A program made the translations under genes and the position numbers. Source: an uncultured Bacteroidota bacterium (lineage in GTDB: Bacteria > Bacteroidota > Bacteroidia > Flavobacteriales > Flavobacteriaceae). Taken from it: a DNA stretch of 53,014 nucleotides. The stretch is from assembly GCA_902511755.1 (NCBI GenBank), contig CABXGL010000010.1, positions 1-53,014 on the forward strand. Reading direction: 5' to 3'. A model generated the notes under the pieces. The model saw only the letters and a list, made by a program, of their open reading frames with translations, ran no database searches and was not told the DNA's origin. This document shows, in pieces, positions 25,656 through 34,820 of this stretch; within the stretch, counting starts at the first letter, position 1, and each line of letters starts with the position of its first letter.

Positions 25656-26726
25656 TTACCAATTATAGTTCAAAAGGAAATTAGAAATTGGTTTTGGAAA
25701 TGGAAACATCTTTAAATTTCTAATATTGGTTTGATTATTTTTGATGTTTTTAACATCGAAAATCCAAAATGAGTAATTGATATTTTGATGAGAAAGTTTA
25801 TGTATAAAACTTTTATTTTGATATAAATAAAATTCATTTTTTTTCGAATTAAAAAATTTGTTTTCTTTTAATTTAATTGATAAGTTTTTTTTATCCAATG
25901 ATTTTTCTGATTCAATTAGAGGAAATTGATATAAATTTTGCCAAATATCTTTATTAATTCTTTTTTCAATTACAGTATCTCCATTTGGAGATTTCATGAT
26001 TAAAAAGTTAAAAAATCTTTCTTTATTTTTTTTCTTGCCAATCTTTACAGGCAAAGCTGAGATTTTTTGATTTAAATATGCATAACAAGTCTTTTGATAA
26101 ATACACTTTTTACATATTGGGTTTTTTGGTTTACAAACCAATGATCCAAACTCCATTATAGCTTGATTAAAATCAGAAGGATTTTTTTTTGATATCAATA
26201 TTTGTGCAATATTTCTAAACTCTTTAAAAGATTTGCTAGTGTTAATTGGAATTTTAATTCCAATCAATCGAGATAAAAACCTATAAACATTTCCATCTAC
26301 AACAGGATTAATTTCATTTATTGAAAAGGAGCTTATAGCACTGGCAGTATAATCTCCAATTCCTGGTAATTTAATAAGGTCTTCATATTTAGAGGGAAAA
26401 ATACCTTCAAAATTTCCAACAACAATTTTAGCTGTTTTATGTAGATTTCTAGCTCTACTATAATACCCCAAACCTTCCCATAATTTCAAGACTTCTTTCT
26501 CTGAAGCAAAAGCTAATGTTTGAACATTTGGATATTTTTTAATAAAACGATTATAGTAAGGGAGGCCTTGAACAATTTTAGTTTGTTGTAAAATGATTTC
26601 AGATAACCAAATTTTATAAGGGTCATTTGTGTTTCTCCATGGCAATTCTCTTTTATTTATACTATACCAACTAATCAAATTATTAGAAAAACTGTTTAAA
26701 AAACTTAGTGACAAATTGAAAATCAA
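25656..26726 (-). CDS. mutY: A/G-specific adenine glycosylase MutY
   Basis: 356 residues. The helix-hairpin-helix glycosylase domain contains WLSEIILQQTKI with the catalytic Glu, LPGIGDYTASAI (the hairpin), and NPVVDGNVYRFLSR with the catalytic Asp. The iron-sulfur cluster ligands are four Cys spaced 6, 2 and 5 apart (CKPKNPICKKCIYQKTC). A C-terminal NUDIX-like domain, which reads 8-oxoguanine, fills the last 130 residues. The enzyme removes adenine opposite 8-oxoguanine. The start is uncertain: TTG at 26726 is the longest reading, and another TTG 12 bases later is equally possible. ssb follows on the same strand. Confidence 0.95.
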   Translation of the reverse strand: MIFNLSLSFLNSFSNNLISWYSINKRELPWRNTNDPYKIWLSEIILQQTKIVQGLPYYNRFIKKYPNVQTLAFASEKEVLKLWEGLGYYSRARNLHKTAKIVVGNFEGIFPSKYEDLIKLPGIGDYTASAISSFSINEINPVVDGNVYRFLSRLIGIKIPINTSKSFKEFRNIAQILISKKNPSDFNQAIMEFGSLVCKPKNPICKKCIYQKTCYAYLNQKISALPVKIGKKKNKERFFNFLIMKSPNGDTVIEKRINKDIWQNLYQFPLIESEKSLDKKNLSIKLKENKFFNSKKNEFYLYQNKSFIHKLSHQNINYSFWIFDVKNIKNNQTNIRNLKMFPFPKPISNFLLNYNW

Positions 26727-26778
26727 AATAGTTAGTATTAATAGCTTTATTAAAAGGTGAATTTAGAATATAAATTTA

Positions 26779-26786
26779 TATATTTG
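26779..26786 (+). promoter_or_regulatory. Possible -7 promoter element of the HU gene
   Basis: TATATTTG, a full match to the -7 box TAnnTTTG, 36 bases before the HU start codon. No TTG at the usual -33 distance. Confidence 0.4.
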
Positions 26787-26822
26787 GCAACTTAAAAAGT
26801 AAACATAAATAAAAATAAGAAT

Positions 26823-27104
26823 ATGACCAAAGCAGAGATTGTATCAAAAATTTCGAATAATTTAGGATTAGAAAAAAATGAGGTTCTTGCTACTGTAGAA
26901 AATCTAATGACTGAGATTAAAACCTCTCTTAATAACGGAGAAAATGTTTACTTAAGAGGATTTGGAAGTTTTATTGTAAAGAAAAGAGCTGAAAAAACAG
27001 GTCGAAATATCTCAAAAAATACAACTATTAGAATTCCTGCTCATCATATTCCTGCTTTTAAACCTGCCAAAGTGTTTGTTGATGGTGTAAAGAAAAATAA
27101 TTAA
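26823..27104 (+). CDS. HU/IHF-family DNA-bending protein
   Basis: 93 residues, one HU unit. It starts TKAEIVSKISNNLGL. The DNA-binding arm region includes LRGFGSFIVKKRAEKTGRNI and ends with TIRIPAHHIPAFKPAK, the standard bacterial HU/IHF pattern (GFGSF, P at the arm tip, F-x-P-x-K). Such dimers bend DNA and compact the nucleoid. The flavobacterial gene at this place is sometimes called himA, but whether it acts as HU or IHF is not decided by sequence, so no symbol is given. A 29-codon gene follows after 14 bases, then RNase G. Confidence 0.93.
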   Translation: MTKAEIVSKISNNLGLEKNEVLATVENLMTEIKTSLNNGENVYLRGFGSFIVKKRAEKTGRNISKNTTIRIPAHHIPAFKPAKVFVDGVKKNN

Positions 27105-27118
27105 TTAAAAAATAATAT

Positions 27119-27208
27119 ATGCCAAGTGGTAAAAAAAGAAAAAGACACAAGGTAGCTACACATAAGCGAAAAAAAAGAAGTCGAGCTAACCGACACAAAA
27201 AGAAATAA
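27119..27208 (+). CDS. 29-residue, extremely basic protein, probable ribosome-associated (bS22/COX24-like)
   Basis: ATG at 27119 and TAA at 27206-27208 frame 29 codons. The product begins MPSGKKRKRHKVATHK and is over half Lys, Arg or His. The same short protein occurs between HU and RNase G genes in other Bacteroidota, as far as I recall. The spacing of Lys, Arg and His resembles the COX24/AURKAIP1 motif of bS22 and mitochondrial mS38, small-subunit ribosomal proteins of similar size. That relation is my inference from pattern, not a search. It lies 14 bases after the HU stop, so it is probably translated from the HU message. Confidence 0.75.
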   Translation: MPSGKKRKRHKVATHKRKKRSRANRHKKK

Positions 27209-27324
27209 TCTAATTATTTCTTATACGAACTATAAAAGTTCTTTGAAATGAAGTTTATTTTAGTATTTGTTCATTACTAATTATTCTTCCCGGTAAAATT
27301 AAATCCTGTATATATAGTATAACC

Positions 27325-27346
27325 TATTCATATTTTAATATGAATA
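27325..27346. promoter_or_regulatory. Perfect dyad in the RNase G leader
   Basis: TATTCATATT, two bases, AATATGAATA: ten paired bases with a TT spacer, ending 14 bases before the GTG start of RNase G. It may be an RNA hairpin near the ribosome-binding region or a protein operator. A second, shorter dyad (GAACT, 5 bases, AGTTC) lies at 27228-27242. Confidence 0.5.
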
Positions 27347-27360
27347 CTAAATCATAAATT

Positions 27361-28911
27361 GTGAGTAAAGAAATTATTATTCGATCAAACTCTACTGCAG
27401 TTGATTTTGCATTACTTAAAAACGGAAAATTAATTGAGCTTCATAAACAAAATGATGGAAACAAGTTTAATGTTGGTGACATTTTTTTAGCTAGAACAAA
27501 AAAAACTATTTCTGGCTTAAATGCAGCATTTGTAAATGTTGGTTATGAAAAAGATGCTTTTTTACATTATCATGACCTAGGTCCGAAAATTCTATCTACA
27601 ATAAAGTTCATTAAAGGTGTAAGTACAGGTAAAATAAAGAATTTTTCCCTTGACAGATTTCATTTTGAATCTGAAATTAATAAGGAAGGGAGTATCTCTG
27701 ATGTTATAAGTCCTAATCAATCTTTATTGGTTCAGATTATCAAAGAGCCAATATCTACAAAAGGCCCAAGAATTAGTTCAGAATTATCTTTTGCTGGACG
27801 TTTTCTAGTATTAGTGCCTTTTTCAAATAGAATTTCTATTTCACAAAAAATAGAAAGTAGAGAAGAAAAAAGTAGATTAAAAAGATTAGTTCAAAGTATA
27901 AAACCCAAAGGTTTTGGAGTCATTGTTAGAACAGTTGCAAAAAATAAAAAAGTTGCTGAGCTTGATAAAGATTTACAAAACTTATATGGATACTGGATAC
28001 AACTTTGTAAAAAAATAAAAGGAGCAGAAATGCCTTTAAAAGTACAAAGTGAATTAAACAGATCTTCATCAATTTTAAGAGATATTTTTAACGACTCCTT
28101 CACAGGAATTTATGTTAATCAAAAATCCATGTTTTCGGAGATTAAGGATTATTTAAAACAAATTGCTCCAAATAAGCAATCTATTTTAAAGCTACATAAT
28201 TCAGATATACCAATTTTTGAACAATATGGAATTGAACGTCAAATTAAAACAGCCTTTGGAAAAACAGTAACAATGAGTAAAGGTGCTTATCTAATTATTG
28301 AGCACACTGAGGCACTTCATGTTATAGATGTAAATAGTGGCAATAGATCAACAAAGGCAAAAAATCAAGAAGAAACTGCTCTTGAAGTAAATTTAGTAGC
28401 AGCTTCAGAAATTGCTAGACAACTAAGGCTTAGAGACATGGGTGGAATTATTGTTATTGATTTTATAGATATGACAAGCCCAGAAAACAGAAAAAATCTA
28501 TTTGATCATTTTAAAACTGAAATGGGGTCAGATAGAGCTAAGCACAAAATTCTTCCACCAAGTAAAATTGGATTAATTCAGATGACTCGACAAAGAGTAA
28601 GACCAGAAATGGAAATAAAAACAAAAGAATTAAATCCAAATACTAATGGAACTGTTGAAGCTCCAATTGTTTTAATTGAAAAGATTTCAAATAAGTTAGA
28701 AAAAATCATAAATAATAAAAAGTACGATAATAAAAAACTCGTTTTACATTTGCATCCATTTATAGCTGCATACGTAAAAAGTGGTTATCCTTCAATAAGA
28801 TCAAAATGGTATTTTGATCATAAAAGATGGGTTAAAATTATCGCTAGAGATGCTTACACCTATTTACATTTTCGATTTTTTGATAAAGATGGTAAAATCA
28901 TCAATGTATAG
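27361..28911 (+). CDS. rng: Ribonuclease G (Rng/CafA, RNase E/G family)
   Basis: 516 residues, the size of RNase G rather than the longer RNase E. An S1 domain near residues 38-130 contains FVNVGYEKDAFLHYHDL. The catalytic DNase-like domain has Asp323 in VIDVNSGN and Asp367 in IIVIDFIDM, 44 apart, as with the two metal-binding Asp of E. coli RNase E. GLIQMTRQRVRPEME is the family motif that follows. It cuts AU-rich single-stranded RNA in rRNA maturation and mRNA turnover. The start is GTG at 27361. A strong terminator follows the gene. Confidence 0.95.
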   Translation: MSKEIIIRSNSTAVDFALLKNGKLIELHKQNDGNKFNVGDIFLARTKKTISGLNAAFVNVGYEKDAFLHYHDLGPKILSTIKFIKGVSTGKIKNFSLDRFHFESEINKEGSISDVISPNQSLLVQIIKEPISTKGPRISSELSFAGRFLVLVPFSNRISISQKIESREEKSRLKRLVQSIKPKGFGVIVRTVAKNKKVAELDKDLQNLYGYWIQLCKKIKGAEMPLKVQSELNRSSSILRDIFNDSFTGIYVNQKSMFSEIKDYLKQIAPNKQSILKLHNSDIPIFEQYGIERQIKTAFGKTVTMSKGAYLIIEHTEALHVIDVNSGNRSTKAKNQEETALEVNLVAASEIARQLRLRDMGGIIVIDFIDMTSPENRKNLFDHFKTEMGSDRAKHKILPPSKIGLIQMTRQRVRPEMEIKTKELNPNTNGTVEAPIVLIEKISNKLEKIINNKKYDNKKLVLHLHPFIAAYVKSGYPSIRSKWYFDHKRWVKIIARDAYTYLHFRFFDKDGKIINV

Positions 28912-28912
28912 T

Positions 28913-28943
28913 AAAAAAAGCGGCATTATGCCGCTTTTTTTTT
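28913..28943 (+). terminator. Rho-independent terminator after rng
   Basis: GCGGCA (28920-28925), loop TTA, TGCCGC (28929-28934), then nine T. A run of A precedes the stem. It is among the very few G:C-rich hairpins in the window and begins two bases after the rng stop. Confidence 0.93.
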
Positions 28944-28969
28944 GTTCAAAATTGTTCTAATTTCAATAG

Positions 28970-29434
28970 ATGAATAATTTCGATTTAACATTAAAAGAAA
29001 TAGAAAGAAAGCTACAGCATTACTGCTCTTATCAAGATAGATGCCATAAAGAAGTTATCGAAAAATTAAAAACATATAAAATTAAATCCTCTGATTTAAA
29101 TCAAATAGTATCCAACCTAATTAATAAAAACTTTTTAAATGAATCTAGATTCTCAAAAAGTTTTGTAAGAGGAAAGTTTAATATAAAGAACTGGGGAAAA
29201 TTAAGAATCCAAAATGAATTAAAAAAAAGAAATATATCTTCTTATAATATTTCCCTAGGAATGAAAGAGATTGATGAAATAGATTATCATAAAAAGCTAG
29301 ATCTTATTTTTAATAAAAAATTATCATCTTTGGATAGAATAAATACTATTTCTAAAAAGAAAAAAATTATTTCTTACTTGACCTATAGAGGATGGGAAAG
29401 CAATTTAATTTATGATAAAATCAATGAAATATAG
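28970..29434 (+). CDS. recX: Regulatory protein RecX
   Basis: 154 residues, the normal RecX length, made of three-helix repeats. Recognisable parts are YCSYQDRCHKEVIEKL in repeat one, LINKNFLNESRFSKSFVRGKFNIKNWGKLRIQNELKKR in repeat two (quoted only in outline: FLNESRFS, then NWGKLRI), and YLTYRGWESNLIYDKI at the end. RecX binds RecA filaments and limits recombination. recA is not in the window. The gene follows the rng terminator by 27 bases and its end overlaps the next start by 23 bases. Confidence 0.9.
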   Translation: MNNFDLTLKEIERKLQHYCSYQDRCHKEVIEKLKTYKIKSSDLNQIVSNLINKNFLNESRFSKSFVRGKFNIKNWGKLRIQNELKKRNISSYNISLGMKEIDEIDYHKKLDLIFNKKLSSLDRINTISKKKKIISYLTYRGWESNLIYDKINEI

Positions 29435-31058
29435 TTTAAAAATAAGTTTCTTATTTCTATTTTTTTTCTCATTAATCGGATGTAAAAAAAATGCAGATTT
29501 GATTATTTACAATGCTAATATATATACCGTTAATAAAAATTTTAATATTGCAAAGGCAATTGTAATTAAGGATGGAAAATTCCTTGAGGTTGGAGAAAAT
29601 GAACTTCAAAATAAATACAATTCTAAAAAATCTATTGATCTAAAGGGATCTACTATTCTCCCCGGTCTTATTGATGCACATTGTCATTTCTATGGTTTAG
29701 GAACAAATCAATTGGTTATTGATTTAGTAGGCACTAAATCATTTGAAGAAATTATATTTAGATTAAAATCTAATTCTTCTGAAAAAAATACTATAATTAA
29801 AGGAAGGGGATGGGACCAAAATGACTGGAAAAATAAAGACTTTCCAGAAAAAAGTGAATTAGACATGCTTTTTCCCAATATTCCTGTTGTTTTAGAGAGG
29901 ATTGATGGTCATGCTTACCTTGTTAATCAAAAGGCTTTAGATATGGCCAAAATAAACCTTAATACTAAATCTAATAGTGGGAGTATTTTAAAAAAGAATG
30001 GACAATTAACTGGTGTTTTAATCGATGGTCCTATGAGATTAATTGACAATGTTATTCCAGAACTATCAAAATCTGAAAAAATAAAGGCTCTTTTAGATGC
30101 TCAAAGAATATGCTTTAAAAATGGATTAACCACTGTTGATGATGCTGGATTATCTAAAGAAATTATTCTCTTAATTGATAGTTTACAAAAAAATAAGGAT
30201 TTAAAAATGAGAGTTTATGCCATGATTAGTAACTCTAAAAATAATCTTGATTATTTCCTTAAAAAAGGGGCTATTAAAACACCTAGATTAAATGTTAGAT
30301 CTGTTAAAGTATATGGAGATGGTGCATTAGGATCAAGAGGAGCTGCATTGAAGTACCCTTATCATGATGATAAAAAAAACTATGGAAAATTAATTACAAA
30401 ACCTGAAGAAATAAAAGATTTAGCTTCAAGATTAGCAGATGCTAATTTTCAAATGAATACACATGCTATAGGAGATTCTGCAATAAAATTACTAATTGAT
30501 AGCTATTCTAAGGTTTTAAAAAATAAATTAGATCCAAGGTGGAGAATCGAACATTCTCAAATTATAGATTTAGACGACATAAATGGTTATAATGAGAAAA
30601 TTCTTCCTTCAGTCCAGCCTACTCATGCAACAAGTGACATGTATTGGGCTGAAGAAAGAGTAGGATCTTCAAGAATTAATGGAGCCTATGCATATAAAAA
30701 GCTATTGGAAAAATCCAAAGTAATTGGCTTAGGTACAGATTTTCCTGTGGAAAGAGTAAACCCCTTCCTCACATTTTATGCTGCTATTTCTAGAAAAGAT
30801 TTAAATGAATACCCTGTAAATGGATTTCAATTTCAAAATGCACTATCAAGACAAGAAACATTAAAAGGAATGACTATTTGGGCTGCCTATTTGAATTTTG
30901 AAGAAAAAGAAAAAGGAAGTATTGAAAAAGGAAAGTTTGCTGACTTTATTGTGATTGACCAAGATATTATGAAAGTTGAAATAAATAAAACTCCAAAAAC
31001 TAAAGTTTTAAAAACCTATTTGTCAGGAGAATTAGTCTATACTAAAGAGAACCCCTAG
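29412..31058 (+). CDS. Amidohydrolase-family lipoprotein (YtcJ-like, amidohydrolase_3)
   Basis: 548 residues. A lipoprotein signal ends LIGC (Cys24 from the first ATG). A second ATG at 29424 would serve equally well. The metal-dependent hydrolase domain shows LPGLIDAHCHF with His90 and His92, GRGWDQNDW, DGHAYLVN, VKVYGDGALGSRGAAL, MNTHAIGDSAI, RIEHSQI and GLGTDFPVE, the order seen in YtcJ-like enzymes. These hydrolyse amide or related bonds; the substrate is unknown. Lipidation puts it on a membrane facing the periplasm or the cell surface. The gene overlaps recX by 23 bases and the convergent TonB receptor by 27. Confidence 0.9.
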   Translation: MIKSMKYSLKISFLFLFFFSLIGCKKNADLIIYNANIYTVNKNFNIAKAIVIKDGKFLEVGENELQNKYNSKKSIDLKGSTILPGLIDAHCHFYGLGTNQLVIDLVGTKSFEEIIFRLKSNSSEKNTIIKGRGWDQNDWKNKDFPEKSELDMLFPNIPVVLERIDGHAYLVNQKALDMAKINLNTKSNSGSILKKNGQLTGVLIDGPMRLIDNVIPELSKSEKIKALLDAQRICFKNGLTTVDDAGLSKEIILLIDSLQKNKDLKMRVYAMISNSKNNLDYFLKKGAIKTPRLNVRSVKVYGDGALGSRGAALKYPYHDDKKNYGKLITKPEEIKDLASRLADANFQMNTHAIGDSAIKLLIDSYSKVLKNKLDPRWRIEHSQIIDLDDINGYNEKILPSVQPTHATSDMYWAEERVGSSRINGAYAYKKLLEKSKVIGLGTDFPVERVNPFLTFYAAISRKDLNEYPVNGFQFQNALSRQETLKGMTIWAAYLNFEEKEKGSIEKGKFADFIVIDQDIMKVEINKTPKTKVLKTYLSGELVYTKENP

Positions 31059-32834
31059 CAAAATATTTCTTCCAGGCATTGGAACTAAATTAGTTTCAGA
31101 ATAAACCTCATCTAATATATTATTTGCAGAAACAAAAAAAGATTTATAAGATATTTTAGAATCTAAAACACTATAACTAACTCCATCTGATCTTTTTGCA
31201 GATTTGTATACAATTGAATGATAAATATTTTTATAATTAAGGTTAAGCTTAGAAATAAAATGATTTTTTATAGAATTCAATGAATACTTAGAATAATTTA
31301 TATTACTAACATAATTATCATCTTTAATATTAGAGTATCCTAAACTAAATGAATTTGAAGAAAAATTATACAACAAGTCAAATTCAAAGCCTCTAGTATT
31401 TAAAGAACCTATATTTACAGCTTTCCATAAATCATTTTGATTTTCCTTAACGTAATCTATAATATTTTTAGACTTTCTTGAAAAAATAGCAACTGAAAAA
31501 TCAAATTTCGAAGTATTATATTTAAATCCAAATTCAGTAGATGTTGCTTGCTCTGGATCTAAATCCTGATTTCCAACCGTTGTTCTATCACTATAATATA
31601 AATCAGTATAAGTAGGTATCCTATATGTTTTACCAATATTAGAATAAAGTTTTAGTTTGGAATTTAAGTGATATCCAAAATCAATTCCTGGAAAGGAATG
31701 AAATGACAAATCTGAGAAATAACTAATGGCAATACCAGGAGATATTGTCAGATTATCATTAAAAAATTCAAAAGTATGGTCGACAAAAACATTAAGTGTC
31801 GTTCTGTTGTGATCTCCTAAATTATTACTAGTAATATTTACCGTTGATAAATCAATACCAAATCCTGTAATTCCTCCCTTATTAAAATAAGACCCACTTA
31901 ATTCAGCAGAAATCTTATTTGTTTTATGAAGATTTCTATATACAGATGGATTATCTCTAATATATATGTATTCATCTTGTCCCCTTTTCCAATACAATTT
32001 TGGTTTAATGATTAATTTTTCTGATTTTAAAACAGTAGAAAGTCCTAATAGACTTGCCTGAGTTTCTTCATATTGTTCTGTTGCAGAAGGACTAGCATAA
32101 AAACCATTTGCACCAAACCTGCGTTCAGAAAAAGAACTTATTAAATCAATTGGGGAACTTTTAGTTATAAAAGAGGTTTTTATAAAATAGTTGTTATTTA
32201 TATAGTCCGTATTATGTCTATATCCATCTGATCGATTAGTAGAAAAACTCAATAAACTTTTTACTTTTTCACTAACCACTTTTGATGATAAAGAAAAATT
32301 CTTCTGTTTATAAGAACCTAAAGAGATTTCCTTTACAAATAAATTTGCTTCATTAATTTTACCTTCTACTTCCTTAGTTACAATGTTTATAGCTCCCGAG
32401 AATGCATTTTGTCCAAAAATTCTTGCAGCAGGACCTTTAATTATTTCTATTCTTTCTATTAAATAAAGTGGAAGAATCATATTAAGTGTATGATGACCTG
32501 TTTGTGCATTATCCATTTTCATTCCATCTATTAAAAGTAAAGTTTGGTCAAATCCTCCTCCTCTTATATATAAATCTCCTTGAACTCCACCAACTCCCCT
32601 TCTTCTAATATCAATTCCTATTACTTGTTGTAATAAATCAGAGACATTAGTAGCATAACTACTTTCTATTTCTTTTGTACCAATTATTTTAATTGTTCTA
32701 AAATTTTTTGAAAATGGTAAATTAATCTTTGTTGAAGATACCACCACTTCATCTAAAATTTCATCTAAAGGGGGCCCCTGAGATAACAAAATTTGAAAAA
32801 AAAGGAAAAGTATAATTGAAATCTTATATTTCAT
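31032..32834 (-). CDS. TonB-dependent receptor, BtuB-like size
   Basis: 600 residues, a short receptor of BtuB type. A signal peptide (1-18) is followed by the TonB box ILDEVVVSST, then a plug with QVIGIDIRRRGVGGVQGDL, YIRGGGFDQTLLLIDGMKM and IKGPAARIFGQNAFSGAINIV, and a barrel ending NILLGVLFSID. BtuB relatives import cobalamin, but no cobalamin riboswitch is seen in the 46 bases between it and atpC, so the ligand is open. It lies downstream of atpD-atpC on the same strand and may be read from them. Its last 27 bases overlap the amidohydrolase gene. Confidence 0.87.
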   Translation of the reverse strand: MKYKISIILFLFFQILLSQGPPLDEILDEVVVSSTKINLPFSKNFRTIKIIGTKEIESSYATNVSDLLQQVIGIDIRRRGVGGVQGDLYIRGGGFDQTLLLIDGMKMDNAQTGHHTLNMILPLYLIERIEIIKGPAARIFGQNAFSGAINIVTKEVEGKINEANLFVKEISLGSYKQKNFSLSSKVVSEKVKSLLSFSTNRSDGYRHNTDYINNNYFIKTSFITKSSPIDLISSFSERRFGANGFYASPSATEQYEETQASLLGLSTVLKSEKLIIKPKLYWKRGQDEYIYIRDNPSVYRNLHKTNKISAELSGSYFNKGGITGFGIDLSTVNITSNNLGDHNRTTLNVFVDHTFEFFNDNLTISPGIAISYFSDLSFHSFPGIDFGYHLNSKLKLYSNIGKTYRIPTYTDLYYSDRTTVGNQDLDPEQATSTEFGFKYNTSKFDFSVAIFSRKSKNIIDYVKENQNDLWKAVNIGSLNTRGFEFDLLYNFSSNSFSLGYSNIKDDNYVSNINYSKYSLNSIKNHFISKLNLNYKNIYHSIVYKSAKRSDGVSYSVLDSKISYKSFFVSANNILDEVYSETNLVPMPGRNILLGVLFSID

Positions 32835-32880
32835 AATTATAAACTAATACTAATGTAGTAAAATTAAAAAGAGACAGAAC

Positions 32881-33159
32881 TTAGTCTGTTAAAATGATTA
32901 TTTTATTTTCTTTCATTTCAACAACACCTGAAGATATATTTAAATGTGTTTCCTTTGAATTAATTTTAGAAAAAATATCAGATAAATTTTCAGGAATTTT
33001 AATATCTCCTAAAATTTTTACAGTTCCTTTACTTAAAGTAGAAACAATTGGGGCGTGATTATTTAACATCTGAAATGAACCATCCGAACCAGGAACCAAA
33101 ACAGATTCAACATCTCCATTAAATAAAGTTTTTTCTGGACTTACAATTTCTAAATACAT
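32881..33159 (-). CDS. atpC: ATP synthase F1 epsilon subunit, short form
   Basis: 92 residues, equal to the N-terminal beta-sandwich of epsilon only. It begins YLEIVSPEKTLFNGDVESVLVPG and contains GSFQMLNNHAPIVSTLSKG, both standard. The C-terminal two-helix part (about 45 residues) that inhibits ATP hydrolysis in E. coli is absent, as commonly in Bacteroidota. The subunit links the central stalk to the c-ring. It follows atpD by 9 bases. The other ATP synthase genes are not in the window. Confidence 0.93.
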   Translation of the reverse strand: MYLEIVSPEKTLFNGDVESVLVPGSDGSFQMLNNHAPIVSTLSKGTVKILGDIKIPENLSDIFSKINSKETHLNISSGVVEMKENKIIILTD

Positions 33160-33168
33160 AATTATTAA

Positions 33169-34707
<1,539 letters not shown>

Positions 34708-34730
34708 TTATAAATGGAAATTTATTGAGG

Positions 34731-34738
34731 CAAATATA
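34731..34738 (-). promoter_or_regulatory. Possible -7 promoter element of atpD-atpC
   Basis: Reads TATATTTG on the minus strand, 51 bases before the atpD ATG and just after the terminator of the gene upstream. A TTG occurs but only 12 bases away, too close for the usual -33 box. Confidence 0.4.
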
Positions 34739-34771
34739 AAATTTAAACTTCAATTTTTTTAATTTTTAAAC

Positions 34772-34801
34772 AAAAAAAAGGCGCCAATAGGCGCCTTTTT
34801 A
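34772..34801 (-). terminator. Rho-independent terminator between the large TonB receptor and atpD
   Basis: The stem AGGCGCC, loop TATT, GGCGCCT is flanked by A and T runs on both sides, so it would work in both directions. On the minus strand it lies 20 bases after the stop of the 968-residue receptor and separates it from atpD. Confidence 0.92.
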
Positions 34802-34820
34802 TTAACATTAAAAATTGGTA

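Noticed and set aside
32835-32880. Cobalamin riboswitch before the BtuB-like receptor
   Set aside because: Only 46 bases separate it from atpC, too short for the aptamer, and no B12-box-like segment is seen.
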